Source: Altibacter sp.
GTDB taxonomy: Bacteria; Bacteroidota; Bacteroidia; Flavobacteriales; Flavobacteriaceae
Assembly: GCF_019913785.1 (NCBI RefSeq)
Contig: NZ_JAIOHK010000034.1
Location: 1 to 53,864, forward strand
Direction: 5' to 3'
Length of the DNA stretch: 53,864 bases
Shown: positions 33,169-41,941 of the stretch, piece by piece
How the letters are laid out: every line of letters starts with the position of its first letter
How positions within the stretch are numbered: the first letter of the stretch is position 1
Translations under genes and position numbers: made by a program
The notes under the pieces: generated by a model
What the model was told of the DNA's origin: nothing
Database searches by the model: none
The model's input: only the letters and a program-made list of their open reading frames with translations

Positions 33169-35679
33169 TTATAGTAATCCAAACTGACTGAAATGATGGT
33201 TCAAATGTTTTCGTTCCAACAAATAACAATCAAACTTTCCTAAATTTCCGAACACGGCGTTTTTCGTTATGGCGTCCGGGTTTTCCTTATAAAACTGCAA
33301 GTATTCAGTTCTAGCTTCCAGCATCTTTTGTTTTGCTGTTTCCAGATTGGGATGCTTCAACTCGGTCATTTTGGCCTTCTCCGCCAAAGGGAAGTCATAT
33401 TCCCGCGGCATAGGCTCATAATTGTATAAGGTCGCTTGAACTTTATCCAAATATTTTTCAGGAGTAGTAATTTCAAAATCCTGAATTTGTCCTGCCGAAA
33501 TGCGATAGGTATATTCCAAATGCTCTACCATATGTTGCGCCGTCATGGTACCCCATTGTGGTTTTGACTTTTCAGTTAATTTTTGCAGACACGCCTCTAT
33601 TTTTTCTGAAGTCATTTCGGTAAAAACCGTCTGCTTCTTCTGCACCATGGTCAAAATAGTAGCCACGGCCACCAAGTCGTCCTGATCGTCGGCAGGTTCG
33701 GCATCAAAGACTTCCACATACCATTTTACAATACCGCTGGGCAGTTCTTTTGCAACTGTATCCCGATCGATCTTTTGCTTACAGGTTAATCGCACATACA
33801 GGGTATCGTTGTGATAAATAGGACGCAGGAACCTACATTCCTCCAAACCGTAGTTGGCCGCTACCGGCCCCTTGTTCGGATAAACGAACAAACCTGCCGC
33901 AGCTGCAAGGATAAAATACCCATGGGCCGTACGCTTTTCGAATATACTTCCTTCCAGCGAAGTGATGTCTGTATGGGCATAGAAATGATCCCAAGTAAGG
34001 TTGGCAAAATTCACAATGTCGGCATCGGTAAAGGTGCGTTTATGTGTTTTAAGCGACATCCCGGGTTGAATATCCTCCCAATGATAGGCAAATGGATGTT
34101 TTTCCGCTTCAGCATAATCCGCCTTTGGCTGATAGATTCCGGTCACCTTGGTCAAGGTGGTGGGAGAGCCTTGAATAGCACAGCGTTGTAGATAATGTTT
34201 AACACCGCGTAGGCCGCCCATCTCCTCGCCGCCGCCGGCGCGTCCGGGTCCACCGTGCACTAGGGCAGGTAATGGCGAACCATGGCCGGTACTTTGCTTG
34301 GCGCTTTCTCGGTTTAATATAAGAATACGACCGTGATGCGAAGCCGCATTCACTGTATATTCTTTGGCAATTGTATTATCGTTGGTCACGATCGAACTCA
34401 CCAAAGAGCCCTTCCCCATCTGCGCTAACTGAATCGCTTCTGAAAGATTTTTATACGGCATAATAGTGCTCACCGGACCAAAGGCTTCGGTGTCGTGGGC
34501 CGCACAATTATCGAAAGGATGGTCTGCCCGAAGTAAAATCGGACTCATAAAAGCTCCTTTTTTTGAATCGGCTCCAACCACATCCACCTTGTCTAGTTTT
34601 CCATAGACAATCTGAGCCGATTTGGCTATTTCTTTCACCCGATCACGAACTTCATCCACCTGATCCATACTCACCAAGGCTCCCATACGCACTTCTTTTA
34701 AGCGAGGGTCACCGATGGTGACTTTATCCAATGCATTTCCGAGCGCAATCTGCACATCTTCTACGAGTTTTTCCGGAACGATAATACGTCGTATAGCCGT
34801 ACATTTTTGTCCGCCCTTTACGGTCATTTCGTTTCTCACTTCCTTGATAAATAAATCGAATTCGGGGGTTCCCGGAACGGCATCTTCACCAAGTACAGAA
34901 GCATTTAGCGAATCGGCCTCCATATTAAATGGAACCGATTCTTCTATAATTCTGGTATGTGTTTTCAGCATTCTTCCCGTAGTCGCAGAACCGGTAAACG
35001 TAACCACATCCTGCGATTCGACCGTATCCAAGATAGTTCTGGCTGAACCTGAAATAAGTTGTAGCGCTCCCTCCGGCAGTATTTTGGAGGCAATGATCTC
35101 ACGTACTACAGCTTCGGTTAAAAAAGATGTATTGGTAGCAGGCTTTACAACCGCCGGCACACCTGCCATCCAGTTGACCGCACATTTTTCGAGCATACCC
35201 CAGACCGGAAAATTAAAGGCATTGATGTGAATGGCAACTCCTTTTTTGGGTACCATGATATGATGCGCCATAAACCGACCCCCACGAGAGAGGTCTATAG
35301 GATCCCCTTCGACGTGATAGGACTGATTTGGAAACAATTTCCGAAGGGATGCATTGGCAAATAAATTTCCGAAGCCTCCTTCAATATCGATCCAGCTATC
35401 AATACGAGTCGCCCCGGTACGATAGCTCAATTCGTAAAACTGCTCCTTCCGTTTTGTAAGGTATAAGGCCAATTTTTTTAGCATCAAACCCCTTTCCTGA
35501 AAGGTCATGTTGCGCAGGGCTTCTCCTTTGTCTCGACCGTATTGAAGAATTTCTCCAAAATCGAGTCCTTTGGTATCTGAAAGTGCAACGACCTCGCCTG
35601 TTACCGCATCGAGCATAGGTACACCTTCACCAGTACCTTCAAGCCATTGTCCTGTAACGTAATTTTGTAGTTTGTTCAT
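33169..35679 (-). CDS. paaZ: Bifunctional PaaZ (aldehyde dehydrogenase + oxepin-CoA hydrolase) with extra C-terminal DUF1569/DinB-like domain
   Basis: PaaZ opens the oxepin-CoA ring and oxidises the resulting semialdehyde to 3-oxo-5,6-dehydrosuberyl-CoA. Residues 1-510 are the NADP-dependent aldehyde dehydrogenase (NMEADSLNA with Glu254, [11 protein letters not shown] with Cys293). Residues about 525-680 are the MaoC/hotdog hydratase, with Asp564 and His569 in [11 protein letters not shown]. coli PaaZ stops near 680, but this protein runs to 836. The extra segment (about 688-836) has [18 protein letters not shown] and [17 protein letters not shown], a DUF1569/DinB-like four-helix pattern with spaced His residues that could bind metal. 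It lies 2 bases after the SDR gene and 10 before the hydratase gene. Confidence 0.93.
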   Translation of the reverse strand: MNKLQNYVTGQWLEGTGEGVPMLDAVTGEVVALSDTKGLDFGEILQYGRDKGEALRNMTFQERGLMLKKLALYLTKRKEQFYELSYRTGATRIDSWIDIEGGFGNLFANASLRKLFPNQSYHVEGDPIDLSRGGRFMAHHIMVPKKGVAIHINAFNFPVWGMLEKCAVNWMAGVPAVVKPATNTSFLTEAVVREIIASKILPEGALQLISGSARTILDTVESQDVVTFTGSATTGRMLKTHTRIIEESVPFNMEADSLNASVLGEDAVPGTPEFDLFIKEVRNEMTVKGGQKCTAIRRIIVPEKLVEDVQIALGNALDKVTIGDPRLKEVRMGALVSMDQVDEVRDRVKEIAKSAQIVYGKLDKVDVVGADSKKGAFMSPILLRADHPFDNCAAHDTEAFGPVSTIMPYKNLSEAIQLAQMGKGSLVSSIVTNDNTIAKEYTVNAASHHGRILILNRESAKQSTGHGSPLPALVHGGPGRAGGGEEMGGLRGVKHYLQRCAIQGSPTTLTKVTGIYQPKADYAEAEKHPFAYHWEDIQPGMSLKTHKRTFTDADIVNFANLTWDHFYAHTDITSLEGSIFEKRTAHGYFILAAAAGLFVYPNKGPVAANYGLEECRFLRPIYHNDTLYVRLTCKQKIDRDTVAKELPSGIVKWYVEVFDAEPADDQDDLVAVATILTMVQKKQTVFTEMTSEKIEACLQKLTEKSKPQWGTMTAQHMVEHLEYTYRISAGQIQDFEITTPEKYLDKVQATLYNYEPMPREYDFPLAEKAKMTELKHPNLETAKQKMLEARTEYLQFYKENPDAITKNAVFGNLGKFDCYLLERKHLNHHFSQFGLL

Positions 35680-35681
35680 AA

Positions 35682-36284
35682 TTAAGCTCTTATTCTTATG
35701 ATTTCTCCATTGATCCTTCCTTCCACACTTTTTACATAGCCATCCACCACTTTTCGCATGGCTACGGGCGTATTTCCGGGAAAGTAATCCTTATATTTTT
35801 CGTAGGCGTCTTCCACCAGATCGGCCGATACTACATTAATTCGAATACCATTTTCCAGTTCGAGGGCAACCGCCTTCACAAAACTCTGAATAGCGCCGTT
35901 CACCATCGCAGCGCTGGTCGTCATATCTACCGGCTCATCGGCCAGAATTCCCGTGGTAAGCGTAATCGACCCTCCCGAATTTAAATATTTTCTTCCTAAA
36001 CGCACCAAATTCACCTGTCCCATCATCTTGCTCCGTATTCCAATATAGAAATCTTCTTCTGAAAGCTTGTCAAATTTATCCCATTTGGCATCGCCCGCAA
36101 CATTCACAATGGCATCTATCTTGCCCACCTTCTGAAACATTGCGCTAATACTTTCCGAAGCAGCGATATCCACCGTAACATCACCCGAATTTCTTCCGGC
36201 TACAATCACTTCGTGCTTTTCAGATAAACGTTTGGTAATGGTTTTTCCAATGGTTCCGTTTCCTCCAATAATTAAGATCTTCAT
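35682..36284 (-). CDS. Short-chain dehydrogenase-like protein lacking the Tyr-Lys catalytic pair
   Basis: The 200-residue Rossmann protein starts with the nucleotide-binding loop GGNGTIGK (8-14) and has NVAGDA (61-66) and GQVNLVRLGRKYL typical of SDRs. Where the YxxxK motif belongs (about 125-129, in TSAAMVNGAIQSFVKAVALEL), alignment by eye gives Ala and Asn. It belongs to a short SDR subfamily seen in other bacteria that also lacks the motif, so this is not a recent mutation. It lies inside the paa operon with 2-base gaps on both sides. It has no known counterpart among the E. coli paa genes. Confidence 0.8.
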   Translation of the reverse strand: MKILIIGGNGTIGKTITKRLSEKHEVIVAGRNSGDVTVDIAASESISAMFQKVGKIDAIVNVAGDAKWDKFDKLSEEDFYIGIRSKMMGQVNLVRLGRKYLNSGGSITLTTGILADEPVDMTTSAAMVNGAIQSFVKAVALELENGIRINVVSADLVEDAYEKYKDYFPGNTPVAMRKVVDGYVKSVEGRINGEIIRIRA

Positions 36285-36286
36285 TT

Positions 36287-37498
36287 TTATAAATTCACGT
36301 TTTCAATTACCGCCGCATAGCCTTGTCCTACGCCCACACACATGGTGATTAGGGCATAGCGCTTGCCTGATTCTTTAAGTTCCAAGGCTGCCGAATACGC
36401 TGTCCTGGCACCTGTGACACCTAAGGGATGACCAATAGCGATTGCGCCTCCGTTCGGATTGATACGTGGATCATCGTCTTTTAATCCCCATTCGCGTATA
36501 CAGGCCAATGCTTGCGAAGCAAAGGCTTCGTTCAGCTCAATTACATCCATGTCGGCCATAGTCAAACCTGCCTTCTTCAAGGCCTTGTTACTAGCCTCCA
36601 CAGGTCCTATCCCCATGATTTTTGGCTCCACTCCTACTACAGCAGAAGAAACAATCTTCGCCAAAGGTTTCAGACCATATTTTTTCACGGCTTCTTCCGA
36701 GGCAATGATAGTGGCTGCTGCTCCGTCGTTTAATCCCGAACTATTCCCCGCAGTGACACTTCCATCCTTTTTAAAGGCAGGTCGTAATTTGGCCAATATC
36801 TCCTTCGTAGTCGTAGGTTTAATGAATTCATCGTCTTTAAAAATGATGGGATCCTTTTTTCGCTGCGGAATTTCCACAGGAACGATCTCCTTCGCCAAAC
36901 GTCCGTTTTGTTGGGCTTTGGTGGCCTTCATCTGACTGTTATACGCGAAGGCATCCTGATCTTCACGAGTGATATTATGTTTTTCCACCAGATTCTCGGC
37001 CGTATTTCCCATACCGTCGGTGCCATATAGTTCGTGCATCTTCTGATTTACGAATCGCCAGCCAAAACTGGAATCGTACATTTTGGCATCGGTCCCGAAA
37101 CCAGTAGAAGGTTTGGCAATTACATAAGGCCCTCTGGTCATGTTCTCTACACCTCCCGCAATAAACACATCGCCATCACCGGCTTTAATAGCCCTGTTGG
37201 CGTGAATGATTGCTGAAAGTCCGCTGCTGCACAGTCTATTGACTGTTTCACCGGGTACGGTGAAAGGCAGTCCTGCCAGCAGCAGCGACATACGCGCTAC
37301 GTTTCTATTGTCTTCTCCCGCCTGATTAGCACATCCCATGATCACATCGTCATAGGCCTCTTTTGGAATGTTCGTGTTCCTTTTTGCAATTTCAGCAATA
37401 ACCAAGGCACCCAAATCGTCTGTACGAACAGCACTTAGTGTTCCTTGATAGCTTCCAATGGGAGTTCGTACTCCGTCAATTATATATGCGTTTTTCAA
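36287..37498 (-). CDS. paaJ: 3-oxoadipyl-CoA/3-oxo-5,6-dehydrosuberyl-CoA thiolase
   Basis: The 403-residue thiolase cleaves 3-oxo-5,6-dehydrosuberyl-CoA and 3-oxoadipyl-CoA, giving the acetyl- and succinyl-CoA end products. Catalytic Cys90 is in NRLCSSGL. NPNGGAIAIGHPLGVTGAR carries the active His, and ALITMCVGVGQGYA the second Cys. The N-terminal IDGVRTPIGSYQGTLS and the pathway context fit PaaJ/PcaF rather than a general acetyl-CoA acetyltransferase. A 69-base gap precedes it, the longest in the operon; 2 bases separate it from the SDR gene. Confidence 0.92.
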   Translation of the reverse strand: MKNAYIIDGVRTPIGSYQGTLSAVRTDDLGALVIAEIAKRNTNIPKEAYDDVIMGCANQAGEDNRNVARMSLLLAGLPFTVPGETVNRLCSSGLSAIIHANRAIKAGDGDVFIAGGVENMTRGPYVIAKPSTGFGTDAKMYDSSFGWRFVNQKMHELYGTDGMGNTAENLVEKHNITREDQDAFAYNSQMKATKAQQNGRLAKEIVPVEIPQRKKDPIIFKDDEFIKPTTTKEILAKLRPAFKKDGSVTAGNSSGLNDGAAATIIASEEAVKKYGLKPLAKIVSSAVVGVEPKIMGIGPVEASNKALKKAGLTMADMDVIELNEAFASQALACIREWGLKDDDPRINPNGGAIAIGHPLGVTGARTAYSAALELKESGKRYALITMCVGVGQGYAAVIENVNL

Positions 37499-37567
37499 AG
37501 TTTATATTTTAGGGTAAAAGTCTAAAGTCAGTTTCACTTTATCATTTTATATTTTTCGGTTTTATAT

Positions 37568-37975
37568 TTACTCTGTCCAATCTTTTGTGGTTCGATATAC
37601 AACTCCTTTAAAAAGAGCCACAAGTTCTTCACCTCGTTTTACTTCCACTATATTAAATCCCACCTTGGTGCGTTGTTCATCTAAGGTTGCTTCAGCGGTT
37701 ATATAATCTCCCGCATCTAAGGCTGAAATATGATTAATAGAGGTTTCAATAGAAACAGCGTATTTACCGTGGGTGTTTGCGGTAAAACCAAAGGCAGTAT
37801 CGGCCAAAGAATAACTAATTCCTCCATGCGCCTTATTCATACTATTCAACATTTCGGGCCGTACGGTCATCCCTACTTTACACCTGCCTACTTCACATTC
37901 CAAAATCTCAATGCCAAGCCACTGACTGTACGCATCTAGAGATAGCATTTTATATGGGATTTTAGCTCCTTCCAT
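37568..37975 (-). CDS. paaI: Hotdog-fold phenylacetyl-CoA thioesterase PaaI
   Basis: The 135-residue protein is a 4-hydroxybenzoyl-CoA-thioesterase-type hotdog enzyme. MNKAHGGISYSLADTAFGF contains the conserved HGG turn and the Asp of the active site, and the C-terminal strands (EATLDEQRTKVGFNIVEVKR) are typical. PaaI hydrolyses ring-hydroxylated or accumulated phenylacetyl-CoA products, preventing CoA trapping. It lies between paaH (40-base gap containing a palindrome) and the thiolase. Confidence 0.92.
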   Translation of the reverse strand: MEGAKIPYKMLSLDAYSQWLGIEILECEVGRCKVGMTVRPEMLNSMNKAHGGISYSLADTAFGFTANTHGKYAVSIETSINHISALDAGDYITAEATLDEQRTKVGFNIVEVKRGEELVALFKGVVYRTTKDWTE

Positions 37976-37981
37976 TTTAAG

Positions 37982-38003
37982 ACCCTTCGACTCAGCTCAG
38001 GGT
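37982..38003. repeat. REP-like palindrome in the paaH-paaI gap
   Basis: Arms ACCCT and AGGGT enclose TCGACTCAGCTC, giving an imperfect dyad. The core 'CCCTTCGACTCAGCTCAGGG' is, from memory, a type of short palindrome repeated in intergenic regions of many Bacteroidota and other bacteria. It has no T tract, so it is not a normal terminator. Confidence 0.55.
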
Positions 38004-38015
38004 TCATTCTTATAT

Positions 38016-39179
38016 TTAATTGAAAAACTTTTCCTTTTTACTTTTCATCTTTCTAAGCAATGGTGAACATCGATATCGGTCTTCATGATATTCATCATAC
38101 AATGTATCCATTGTTGCAACACACCAATCGATACCCTTTTCGTCTGCCCAAGCCAACAATCCTTTCGGGTAATTTACCCCTTTGGTCATCGCATTGTCGA
38201 TATCTTCGGCCGAAGCAATATTCCAAAACAAGGCATCGGCTGCTTCGTTGATGAGCATTACAAGCAACCGTTCAAAAATTTGCTTCCCTAATGCATCATT
38301 CTCTTTTGCAACCGAGTTTGTAGCGTCTTCAGCATAATTATAATATCCCTTTCCGCTTTTTCTTCCTAAATACCCTGCTTCGGCAAAACGTTTTTGGGTA
38401 AAGGAAGGCTTATATCTCGGATCAAAATAAAAAGCTCCAAAGACTGTTTCGGTCACCGTATAATTTACATCATTTCCAATAAAATCCATCAATTCGAAAG
38501 GGCCCATTTTAAATCCGCCTTTGGACTTTATAGCCCAATCGATGGTAGCAAAATTTGCGATGCCTTCCTCATAAATGCGAAGTGCTTCTCCGTAGAATGG
38601 ACGCGCCACGCGATTGACAATAAAACCGGGGGTGTCTTTGGCAATGGCCACCACTTTTCCCCAATCCTTTATGGTTTTTACTGAAGTTTCTAATGTTGTT
38701 TCTGAAGTCTGTATCGCCGGAATCACTTCTACTAATTGCATCAACGGCGCCGGATTGAAGAAGTGTATCCCAACACAGCGTTCCGGTTTTTGCAAAGAAG
38801 AAGCGATGGATGCTATCGATAAAGAGGAAGTGTTGGATGCAATGATACATTCCTTTGAAACGTAGCTTTCCAATTCTTGAAACACCTTCTTTTTTATATC
38901 CAGATTCTCCACGATGGCTTCAATGGTCAAATTGGAATCTGCCAAATCCTTCAAGGTACTCACATACCGAATGTTCGTTTGAATCCGATTTTTTTCGTCT
39001 GTATCAATTCGTCCTTTTTCAACCAACCGACTCAAAATTTTCTCCAAGCTCAATTTGGCCTTATCCAGAGCGTCTTTTTGGGTGTCAAATATTTTTACCA
39101 CACAACCGGCAGTCGCTGCCACCTGTGCAATACCGCTTCCCATGGTTCCCGCTCCAATTATTCCAACTTTTTCAATCAT
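38016..39179 (-). CDS. paaH: 3-hydroxyacyl-CoA dehydrogenase PaaH
   Basis: The 387-residue NAD-dependent enzyme oxidises 3-hydroxyadipyl-CoA to 3-oxoadipyl-CoA. VGIIGAGTMGSGIAQVAA is the Rossmann loop, and HFFNPAPLMQLVEVI contains the catalytic His. DTPGFIVNRVARPFYGEAL belongs to the dimerisation part. The C-terminus ends with a second dehydrogenase-type domain (ADEKGIDWCVATMDTLYDEY). The start codon directly abuts the paaG stop, so the two are tightly coupled. Confidence 0.93.
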   Translation of the reverse strand: MIEKVGIIGAGTMGSGIAQVAATAGCVVKIFDTQKDALDKAKLSLEKILSRLVEKGRIDTDEKNRIQTNIRYVSTLKDLADSNLTIEAIVENLDIKKKVFQELESYVSKECIIASNTSSLSIASIASSLQKPERCVGIHFFNPAPLMQLVEVIPAIQTSETTLETSVKTIKDWGKVVAIAKDTPGFIVNRVARPFYGEALRIYEEGIANFATIDWAIKSKGGFKMGPFELMDFIGNDVNYTVTETVFGAFYFDPRYKPSFTQKRFAEAGYLGRKSGKGYYNYAEDATNSVAKENDALGKQIFERLLVMLINEAADALFWNIASAEDIDNAMTKGVNYPKGLLAWADEKGIDWCVATMDTLYDEYHEDRYRCSPLLRKMKSKKEKFFN

Positions 39180-39965
39180 TTACTTTCCTTTAAAATTGGG
39201 TTTTCTCTTTTCAACAAAGGCAGCCACTCCTTCGGTATAATCGTCACTTTGCGCAGCTTCAATTTGTAATTTGGATTCCATTTCCAATTGCGATTGCAAA
39301 TTGTTGGTCATGGATTGGTTAAGCAATCGCTTCGTCATCCCCAAGGCTTTGGTTGGCATTTGTGCTAAAGTTTCGGCTAAAACAGTTACTTCAGCATTAA
39401 AATCTTCAGCAGCGTATACTTTATAAATCATTCCTAGCTTTTCGGCCTCTTCAGCAGAAACTTTATCGCCCAGCATCATTAAGGCCGATGCTTTCTGAAA
39501 ACCAATTAACCTAGGTAAAAAGAACGTTCCGGCACTATCCGGTATCAAGCCTATCTTACTAAATGCCTGAATAAAGCTCGCATTTTCTGAAGCGACCACC
39601 ACATCACAGGCCAGGGCTATATTCGCACCTGCACCGGCTGCCACACCATTAACGGCGGCAATAATTGGTTTTTCTATAGTTCGAATCCGTTGGATAATGG
39701 GATTGTAATGTTCCTCCAGAATTTTTTTGAATCCCGGGTTGAGTTCGGGAGTGGTGACTTCTTTCAGATCCTGACCTGCACAAAAAGCTCTTCCGCTTCC
39801 GGTGATGACAACAGCTCGAATTGCAGCATCTGCTTCACAATGGTCTAATTGCTTTTGAAGACGCAACGCCATCTCACGGTTAAAACTATTAAACACCTCC
39901 GGTCTGTTGAGCGTTATCCACGCCGTATTATTTTCAATTTTAAGTTCAATTGAATTTTCGCTCAT
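39180..39965 (-). CDS. paaG: 1,2-epoxyphenylacetyl-CoA isomerase PaaG
   Basis: PaaG isomerises the ring epoxide to oxepin-CoA. I start at 39965 (MSENSIELKIENN; 261 residues), which matches the length of E. coli PaaG. The upstream in-frame ATG at 39992 would put the start inside a hairpin. Motifs are GSGRAFCAGQDLKEV, NGVAAGAGANIALACD and FSKIGLIPDSAGTFFLPRLIG, with the Asp that acts in isomerisation. The C-terminus DDYTEGVAAFVEKRKPNFKGK ends as in other PaaG proteins. It has a 57-base leader after the VOC gene and abuts paaH. Confidence 0.92.
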   Translation of the reverse strand: MSENSIELKIENNTAWITLNRPEVFNSFNREMALRLQKQLDHCEADAAIRAVVITGSGRAFCAGQDLKEVTTPELNPGFKKILEEHYNPIIQRIRTIEKPIIAAVNGVAAGAGANIALACDVVVASENASFIQAFSKIGLIPDSAGTFFLPRLIGFQKASALMMLGDKVSAEEAEKLGMIYKVYAAEDFNAEVTVLAETLAQMPTKALGMTKRLLNQSMTNNLQSQLEMESKLQIEAAQSDDYTEGVAAFVEKRKPNFKGK

Positions 39966-39983
39966 ACCTGTTATTTTGACTTC

Positions 39984-40021
39984 CTCGCGCATCTTCGAAT
40001 TTTATTCCGAAGGCAAGCGAG
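39984..40021. repeat. Two-part hairpin in the VOC-paaG gap
   Basis: Outer arms CTCGC / GCGAG and inner arms CTTCG / CGAAG are exact complements around a 10-nt AT-rich loop. It is in the untranslated gap upstream of paaG. It could influence mRNA stability or downstream translation, or be a REP-like remnant. Confidence 0.6.
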
Positions 40022-40022
40022 C

Positions 40023-40388
40023 TTATTTAATTTTAAAATAGGGGTTATAAATCAACCCTACTACATTATTCCACGGATCTTTGACCGAAGCTACCATGAG
40101 TTCCCCACCCACATTTTTTGGTGCTTCGTGTTGTGTAGCACCTAATTTGATGAGGCGTTTGTATTCTTTTTTAATATCATCCACACCCCAATACGACAAT
40201 ACATTTTCCCCTCTGGGAATCGATGCCCCCTCTTCCGGCATTAAACCCAATTCGTATCCTTTTATTGAAAAACCTACATAAAAGAGTTCATCAAAATAGG
40301 GATCAACCTCAAACGCCTTGGTGTACCATTTCTTTGCTTCGGAAAGACTTGGTACAATGTATATGGTAGTTCGTAAACCCAACATCAT
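40023..40388 (-). CDS. VOC-family (glyoxalase/dioxygenase fold) protein in the paa operon
   Basis: The start chosen at 40388 gives a 4-base ATGA overlap with the paaD stop and 121 residues; an ATG at 40397 would add three residues. The sequence has two beta-alpha-beta units typical of the vicinal oxygen chelate fold: RTTIYIVPSLSEAKKWYTKAF, then YWGVDDIKKEYKRLIKLGA and VKDPWNNVVGLIYNP. His and Glu ligands of a catalytic VOC metal site are not obvious, so it may bind a ligand rather than catalyse. Translational coupling to paaD suggests a role with the epoxidase or its products; this is inference. Confidence 0.78.
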   Translation of the reverse strand: MMLGLRTTIYIVPSLSEAKKWYTKAFEVDPYFDELFYVGFSIKGYELGLMPEEGASIPRGENVLSYWGVDDIKKEYKRLIKLGATQHEAPKNVGGELMVASVKDPWNNVVGLIYNPYFKIK

Positions 40389-40888
40389 TTCAAACATTTA
40401 AAATAGTCGAACGGTTCCTGGCAATCATCACACTTAAAAAGCGCCTTGCATGCTGTCGATCCAAACTGACTTACCAAATGTGTGTTTGTACTTCCGCAAT
40501 TGGTACACTTGACCAATTTGGCATTTCCTAAAAGGACCGCTTTATCTGCCGATTCCTCCAGAGGTGCTGCAATACCGTAGGCTTCCATCTTTCGCTTCCC
40601 GGCTTCACTCATCCAATCGGTCGACCAAGCGGGAGATAGAATCAATGTTACTTCGGCTTTCATGCCGTTTTTGGCGAAGGCAGCTTTGAGATCGTCTCCT
40701 ATCACGTCCATGGCAGGGCAACCCGAATAGGTGGGTGTTAATTTTATGGATACGAGTCCGTTTTCTTCTACCGCTTCTCGAATAACCCCTAAATCCAGAA
40801 CCGTTAGTACAGGAATTTCGGGATCCGCCACTGTTTCCAGTATTGGAATCAAAGCTATATCAATATTCGGTTCGAGTAGACTTGTCAT
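40385..40888 (-). CDS. paaD: 1,2-phenylacetyl-CoA epoxidase subunit PaaD
   Basis: The 167-residue protein has an N-terminal MIP18/SufT-like domain (VADPEIPVLTVLDLGVIR, SIKLTPTYSGCPAMDVI). The C-terminal Cys pairs (KCTNCGSTNTH and FKCDDCQEPFDYFKC) resemble a small zinc or Fe-S module. PaaD is needed for epoxidase activity, probably in Fe-S or metal maturation of the complex. One base separates it from paaC, and it overlaps the VOC gene. Confidence 0.93.
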   Translation of the reverse strand: MTSLLEPNIDIALIPILETVADPEIPVLTVLDLGVIREAVEENGLVSIKLTPTYSGCPAMDVIGDDLKAAFAKNGMKAEVTLILSPAWSTDWMSEAGKRKMEAYGIAAPLEESADKAVLLGNAKLVKCTNCGSTNTHLVSQFGSTACKALFKCDDCQEPFDYFKCLK

Positions 40889-40889
40889 A

Positions 40890-41645
40890 TTACCAGGTCA
40901 TATTTGGGAAGGTTCTCTGCATATACTGCAGCTCGGCCAGAATATAGCCCATATGCTCTGTATGCAGTCCTTCTTTTCCTCCCTTAGTAAAATACTTATT
41001 CTCGGGCGTTTGCAAGGTGGCTTCCTCCAGTACTTCGGAAACTTTCTTATAATAGTCTTCTTTTAATTTGGACACATCTACGCCAATTCCTACTTCTACC
41101 ATTGCCTTATCTGCTTCGGTCAACTGAAAGAATTCATCCGTAAAGCGCCAAAGGTCATTAATTGCTTCCTGAATTTTAGCATTGCTTTCCGCTGTCCCGT
41201 CCCCCAGTCTTTTGATCCAATCTGAAGAAAAGCGTTTGTGATAACTCACCTCCTTAATTCCTTTATTGGCAATGGCCACCAGCGTTTCATCTTTACTATG
41301 CTGAAGCTTTTCCATCAACATAAAGTGAAACATATCAAATAGAAATTGTCGCACCATCACATACCCAAAATGCGTATTGGGTTGTTCCACCAATAATACA
41401 TTTCTGTACTCCCGTTCCAATCGTAAAAAGGCAATATCATCTTCAGATTTGTCTTGACCTGTCAGTTTCCCTGCATATTGGTAATAGCTTCTCGCCTGTC
41501 CAATTAGGTCCAGATTGATATTTGTCATGGCAATATCGGTCTCCAAATTAGGGCCATGGCCACATAATTCGCCAAGCCTCTGACCAAGAATTAAGGAGTT
41601 ATCGGCTATACCAAGAATATAGTTATATAGATTTTCGTTCTTCAT
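40890..41645 (-). CDS. paaC: 1,2-phenylacetyl-CoA epoxidase subunit PaaC
   Basis: The 251-residue ferritin-like helical protein is the structural partner of PaaA in the epoxidase. ADNSLILGQRLGELCGHGP at the N-terminus, ALTNINLDLIGQARSYYQYAG-like helices, FLRLEREYRNVLLVEQPN and KEVSYHKRFSSDWIKRLGDG are characteristic. PaaC keeps the ferritin fold but is not the catalytic subunit. It is separated by 1 base from both paaB and paaD. Confidence 0.94.
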   Translation of the reverse strand: MKNENLYNYILGIADNSLILGQRLGELCGHGPNLETDIAMTNINLDLIGQARSYYQYAGKLTGQDKSEDDIAFLRLEREYRNVLLVEQPNTHFGYVMVRQFLFDMFHFMLMEKLQHSKDETLVAIANKGIKEVSYHKRFSSDWIKRLGDGTAESNAKIQEAINDLWRFTDEFFQLTEADKAMVEVGIGVDVSKLKEDYYKKVSEVLEEATLQTPENKYFTKGGKEGLHTEHMGYILAELQYMQRTFPNMTW

Positions 41646-41646
41646 A

Positions 41647-41931
41647 TTACATATGTTTCACTTCGTCCGGCAGATCGTAAAACGTAGGGTGTCGATATAT
41701 CTTGTCCTGTGCCGGCTCGAACAATTCTCCATTATCGGCAGGATTTGAAGCAGTGATATATTTGCTCTCCACGACCCAAATACTCACGCCTTCGTTTCGG
41801 CGTGTATAAACATCGCGAGCATTTTCCAATGCCATGTCGGCATCGGCGGCATGAAGACTTCCAAAATGCCGGTGTTCGAGTCCGTTTTTACTTCTAACGA
41901 ATACTTCCCATAAGGGCCAATTCTTTTTCAT
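41647..41931 (-). CDS. paaB: 1,2-phenylacetyl-CoA epoxidase subunit PaaB
   Basis: The 94-residue protein matches PaaB: WPLWEVFVRSKNGLEHRHFG, SLHAADADMALENARDVYTR, GVSIWVV. PaaB is a small beta-rich subunit that links the PaaA-PaaC dimers into the large epoxidase complex. The length is as expected. It lies 10 bases after paaA and 1 base before paaC. Confidence 0.95.
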   Translation of the reverse strand: MKKNWPLWEVFVRSKNGLEHRHFGSLHAADADMALENARDVYTRRNEGVSIWVVESKYITASNPADNGELFEPAQDKIYRHPTFYDLPDEVKHM

Positions 41932-41941
41932 ATCTCCTTAT

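Noticed and set aside
35682-36284. The SDR gene considered as a pseudogene because it lacks the YxxxK motif
   Set aside because: The frame is intact, the length fits a known short subfamily, and the 2-base spacing shows it is maintained.
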